From positions 45,005 to 109,004 of the forward strand of contig JADZCJ010000119.1 of assembly GCA_020851635.1 (NCBI GenBank): 64,000 nucleotides of DNA, given 5' to 3'. Made by a program: the position numbers and the translations under genes. Origin of the DNA: Anaerolineae bacterium (GTDB lineage Bacteria > Chloroflexota > Anaerolineae > UBA4142 > SHND01). The notes below the pieces were generated by a model that worked only from the letters and a program-made list of their open reading frames with translations, made no database searches and had not been told where the DNA came from. Positions 61,685 to 64,000 of this stretch are shown in pieces (within the stretch, counting starts at the first letter, position 1; each line of letters starts with the position of its first letter).

Positions 61685-62941
61685 CTAGATGGTCCCGGAC
61701 AGCGCCAGCAGCAACGTCTGGCGGTCCACCAATCCGATTGGCTTGCCCCCCTCCTCTGTCACAATCAACCATTTGCGCGCAAGCGCGAGCATTTTTTGGG
61801 TCGCCTCAGTCAAGGGCATTTCAGGCGGAACGCTCAAGACCTCGGGCGACATGACGTCGCGGGCAATGACCGCACTGCCGGGCACCGGTCCGCGCCCGGA
61901 CAGGGCGTCAAGCATCCCTTTTTGTTGTTCGGGCTGAATCCGGCTCACCACATCCGCGTCGCTCACCAGCCCCAGCGGCAGTCCAGCCGCGTCAATCACA
62001 ATCAAGCGATGTGTATTGGCAGAGACGAACGCGTTCACCAACTTTTCCAGACTCGCATCGGCGCGAACGATGGGGATATCGCGCCGCATCACATCACCAA
62101 TCACGCGTCCGGCTTGCGGCGTGGCAGGTCTGGTTCCCGTGCGCGTCTGCGCGTCTGCCACCTGCCGCAAAATGTCGAGCCGCGCGAGAACACCTACCAG
62201 CTTGCCCTCCTCATTTACTACCGGAAGCCGCTTGATTTGCGCCTTGCCCATGCGCGCGGCGGCAATCCCCAGAGATTCATCAGGATGTGTCAGAATCGGG
62301 GGTTTGCTCATGACGTCCGCCACGCGCCACGACGACGCAGCCAGCGCTTGCAACTCTAGCTTCAAGACGCCTGCATCCAGGCGTTGTGCCATTGCCAGGC
62401 GCGCGCCCATTTTCGCGCGTTCCATCAAGTCCTCATCGGTCAAGAACCCAACCACCGTGTTTTTTCCATCAATAACCGGCAGACCTTTGAGCCCATTTTT
62501 CAACATGCGCTCCCACGCATCCGCCAGAGACATTTCAGGCGTCAACGTGACGACTTTGCCCGTCATCACCTCGGCAACGAGTCTGTCGGCGGGAAGCGGG
62601 TTCAAGAAGCGATGGGTATATTTAATGACGCGCACATCGGCAAGCGTAATCAAACCCTCGTTGACCATCGGCGCAACCATTTCGAGGGCACGTTCGATTT
62701 TTTCGCGCGTATCAATCACTTCGATGCGTAGCGGTAAATCCTCGGAAAGACGCAAAATGGACGCGGTGTGAATACGCGAATGCGCGCCGAATCCTGCGAC
62801 GCCGCGCACAACCGTCGCGCCCGCCAACCCCTCACGCTTGAGCGTTTCCAACAGCGCCGCATACAACGGTTTGCCGCGCCAGCGGTCCGCTTCGCCGATA
62901 TAAATGACCAGACGTTGTGCATTTTCAAGTGCGAGATCCAT
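61685..62941 (-). CDS. DUF190 plus four CBS domains, cytoplasmic regulator
   Basis: 418 residues. The N-terminal 100 residues are a DUF190 domain (RLVIYIGEADRWRGKPLYAA, GVAGFGAHSRIH). Two CBS pairs follow: VAEVMTGKVVTLTPEMSLAD and VADVMSKPPILTHPDESL, then IGDVMRRDIPIVRADASL and ARDVMSPEVLSVPPEMPL. CBS pairs bind adenine nucleotides. DUF190 often neighbours crcB, as here (79 bp downstream of it), so fluoride response is a fair inference. It is not similar to the short CBS subunit of phenylphosphate synthase in layout. AGGAG precedes the ATG. Confidence 0.9.
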   Translation of the reverse strand: MDLALENAQRLVIYIGEADRWRGKPLYAALLETLKREGLAGATVVRGVAGFGAHSRIHTASILRLSEDLPLRIEVIDTREKIERALEMVAPMVNEGLITLADVRVIKYTHRFLNPLPADRLVAEVMTGKVVTLTPEMSLADAWERMLKNGLKGLPVIDGKNTVVGFLTDEDLMERAKMGARLAMAQRLDAGVLKLELQALAASSWRVADVMSKPPILTHPDESLGIAAARMGKAQIKRLPVVNEEGKLVGVLARLDILRQVADAQTRTGTRPATPQAGRVIGDVMRRDIPIVRADASLEKLVNAFVSANTHRLIVIDAAGLPLGLVSDADVVSRIQPEQQKGMLDALSGRGPVPGSAVIARDVMSPEVLSVPPEMPLTEATQKMLALARKWLIVTEEGGKPIGLVDRQTLLLALSGTI

Positions 62942-63020
62942 TTAACACTCCTGCTCTTCAAGACTCGGCTCAAAATGAAATGCGAACGATTCATCATCGC
63001 GCGTTGTCTTGCGCTCTTTG

Positions 63021-63395
63021 CTATATCATGCGCCCAATCATGATTCCTGCAAACATGACCGTCACACCGAGAACCAGACTGCCAAACAAATTCAGCAGTC
63101 CTATGGCATATTGTCCGCTCGAAATGAGACTCACGCTTTCCAACATATAACTGGAAAAGGTGGTGTACGAGCCACAAAAGCCGATGGCGACCAGCACGCG
63201 CCAGCGCGGGTCCCACAAAAATCGTTCGGCGGCCAGCGTAACAAAAATGCCCAGGATAAGCGTCCCGGTCAGATTCACCACAAGCGTACCGTAGGGAAAA
63301 GATGCGCCCAGGCGTTGTGCCACCCAATCGCCCACCCAGTATCGCAAATTTGCGCCGACAACCGCGCCGACGGAAATCAACAAAAATTGTTCCAC
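63021..63395 (-). CDS. crcB: Fluoride channel CrcB/FluC
   Basis: 124 residues, four transmembrane segments, working as a dual-topology dimer. The sodium/fluoride-site region GFCGSYTTFSSYMLES and the GALVGANLRYW-like start (GAVVGANLRYWVGDW) are typical, as is VNLTGTLILG. The start is GTG with AGAGGT upstream. It is preceded by a fluoride riboswitch with a terminator. Confidence 0.95.
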   Translation of the reverse strand: MEQFLLISVGAVVGANLRYWVGDWVAQRLGASFPYGTLVVNLTGTLILGIFVTLAAERFLWDPRWRVLVAIGFCGSYTTFSSYMLESVSLISSGQYAIGLLNLFGSLVLGVTVMFAGIMIGRMI

Positions 63396-63420
63396 GTTTT
63401 ACCTCTGTTATTTATGCTCT

Positions 63421-63520
63421 AAAAAAAAACTTCTACCGGAAAGGTAGAAGCTATTAGCTCGAAGGATTTTCTGGAGAGCGCCCCCTCGGAAGCAGTTTCG
63501 GCGAGCCTCATCGCCATTCG
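63421..63520 (-). promoter_or_regulatory. Fluoride riboswitch (crcB motif) with terminator
   Basis: On the minus strand the leader reads GGCGATGAGGCTCGCC, then AAACTGC, a variable arm, then GCTAATAGCTTCTACC, the elements of the crcB RNA aptamer. The 3' strand CTTCTACC pairs with GGTAGAAG (63430-63450) to form a terminator followed by nine T, mutually exclusive with the aptamer. Fluoride binding should permit crcB expression. Confidence 0.9.
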
Positions 63521-63582
63521 CTATGCGATTGCCAAGAATTCTATCGGAATCAGAAAGTGTGTCAACCGGTGAGGGCGTCGTC

Positions 63583-63805
63583 CTATTTGAGTAGGGCACG
63601 CTCGCCGCAGCGTGCCGCGCAGGGAACGAAACGGCGTTCGGTCCTTACCGCCCACGAGCGTGACGCACGCCCTTTGAGATGGGGCGTGCGTCCTATGTTG
63701 CACCGCGAGTAGAGCGCGCTCGCCGCAGCGTGCCGCGCAGGGAACGAAACGGCGTTCGTTCCTTACCGTCCAAGATCGTGACACACATCCTTTGGGAAGG
63801 TTCTG
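63583..63805. repeat. Two-unit direct repeat of about 118 bp
   Basis: The segment starting ctcgccgcagcgtgccgcgc at 63601 recurs at 63719, including the following gggaacgaaacggcgttcg and ccttaccg, 118 bp apart. Each unit holds hairpins: GGCACGCT/AGCGTGCC and, in the first unit, GACGCACGCCC/GGGCGTGCGTC. No reading frame of interest is present; it fills the gap between the crcB leader and the last gene. Confidence 0.75.
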
Positions 63806-63811
63806 TCTGCG

Positions 63812-63864
63812 AAAAAAAGACAGCGACCTCCTTGCGCGAGCAGGCGCAAAGAGGCCGCTGTTTT
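63812..63864 (-). terminator. Terminator of the rightmost gene
   Basis: Long interrupted stem (acagcg..cctc.ttgcgc / gcgcaa.gagg..cgctgt) with seven T on the minus strand, 25 bp after the stop of the partial gene. Confidence 0.8.
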
Positions 63865-63889
63865 GACGTTCGAGTCTAGTACTACAACG

Positions 63890-64000
63890 TTACTTTGGTT
63901 TTAACCTGCGAAGTTCTCGCAGATGTCGTTTGCGATGCGAGAGGTAGGCGGCATAATTCTGCTGTTGAATGCGCTCGATCTCTGCCAGAACCCCTTGCTC
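63890..64000 (-). CDS. C-terminal 36 residues of an unidentified protein (start outside window)
   Basis: Minus-strand frame open from the window edge to a TAA at 63890-63892. It encodes a very basic helix, with IERIQQQNYAAYLSHRKRHL followed by RELRRLKPK. Too short to identify; a DNA- or RNA-binding protein is possible. The terminator directly downstream supports it as a real gene end. Confidence 0.55.
   Translation of the reverse strand, partial: EQGVLAEIERIQQQNYAAYLSHRKRHLRELRRLKPK

Noticed and set aside
61685..62941. The CBS-domain protein as the missing phenylphosphate synthase subunit 3
   Set aside because: It has DUF190 and four CBS domains, is far from the pps genes and sits with crcB; subunit 3 is a short protein.

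Overview
The window looks like a chromosomal piece of an uncultured anaerobic bacterium, most probably Chloroflexota (Anaerolineae-like). This rests on overall gene style and composition (GC-rich, many GCG/CGC codons, TTG and GTG starts), long NfeD, DUF5107 and META-domain secreted proteins, and heptanucleotide repeats in the gaps. No rRNA or other taxonomic marker is present, so the phylum is an inference.

Left part (about 2.9-16.3 kb, + strand): one long co-directional gene set led by a GntR regulator, which reads as an anaerobic phenol/4-hydroxybenzoate pathway. It holds a UbiD-type carboxylase, a NagD-like HAD phosphatase, the two PEP-synthase-like halves of phenylphosphate synthase (PpsA, PpsB), the flavin prenyltransferase UbiX, an unusual flavin-barrel/histidine-phosphatase fusion, an aryl-CoA ligase, and the three subunits of 4-hydroxybenzoyl-CoA reductase (HcrB, HcrC, HcrA). 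The product would be benzoyl-CoA. A two-component system (response regulator cut by the window edge) lies before it on the other strand.

16.4-18.0 kb: two AT-richer genes, each followed by a 130-bp attC-like site, form a two-cassette integron array without a visible integrase. Next come a riboflavin-kinase/flavin-barrel fusion and the E2 subunit of a 2-oxoacid dehydrogenase complex.

20.5-34.3 kb (- strand): a Liv-type ABC importer with fused ATPases, phenylacetate-CoA ligase, E1 beta and E1 alpha of a 2-oxoacid dehydrogenase, and a three-subunit molybdoenzyme resembling phenylacetyl-CoA:acceptor oxidoreductase (PadBCD). Together these suggest import of aromatic acids and conversion of phenylacetate via phenylglyoxylate to benzoyl-CoA. 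A decayed membrane-protein gene follows.

34.9-43.6 kb (- strand): a PaaX-like regulator, two crotonase-fold enzymes, the four subunits of an ATP-dependent benzoyl-CoA reductase (closest in layout to the Azoarcus BzdNOPQ type), a small unknown protein, a short-chain dehydrogenase and a hemerythrin. This is the central dearomatisation route on which both upper pathways converge.

43.9-64 kb: mostly housekeeping genes: metallo-hydrolase, thioesterase, META/SH3 secreted protein, uracil-DNA glycosylase, ThiF/MoeB protein, CIRCE-controlled hrcA-grpE-dnaK, metG with a leader terminator, DksA/TraR protein, NfeD, TPR and DUF5107 proteins, aquaporin, and a fluoride riboswitch with CrcB and a DUF190/CBS protein.

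Two MITE-like families and degenerate 7-bp repeats recur in gaps. The heptads also interrupt two coding sequences in frame (hcrA and E2).
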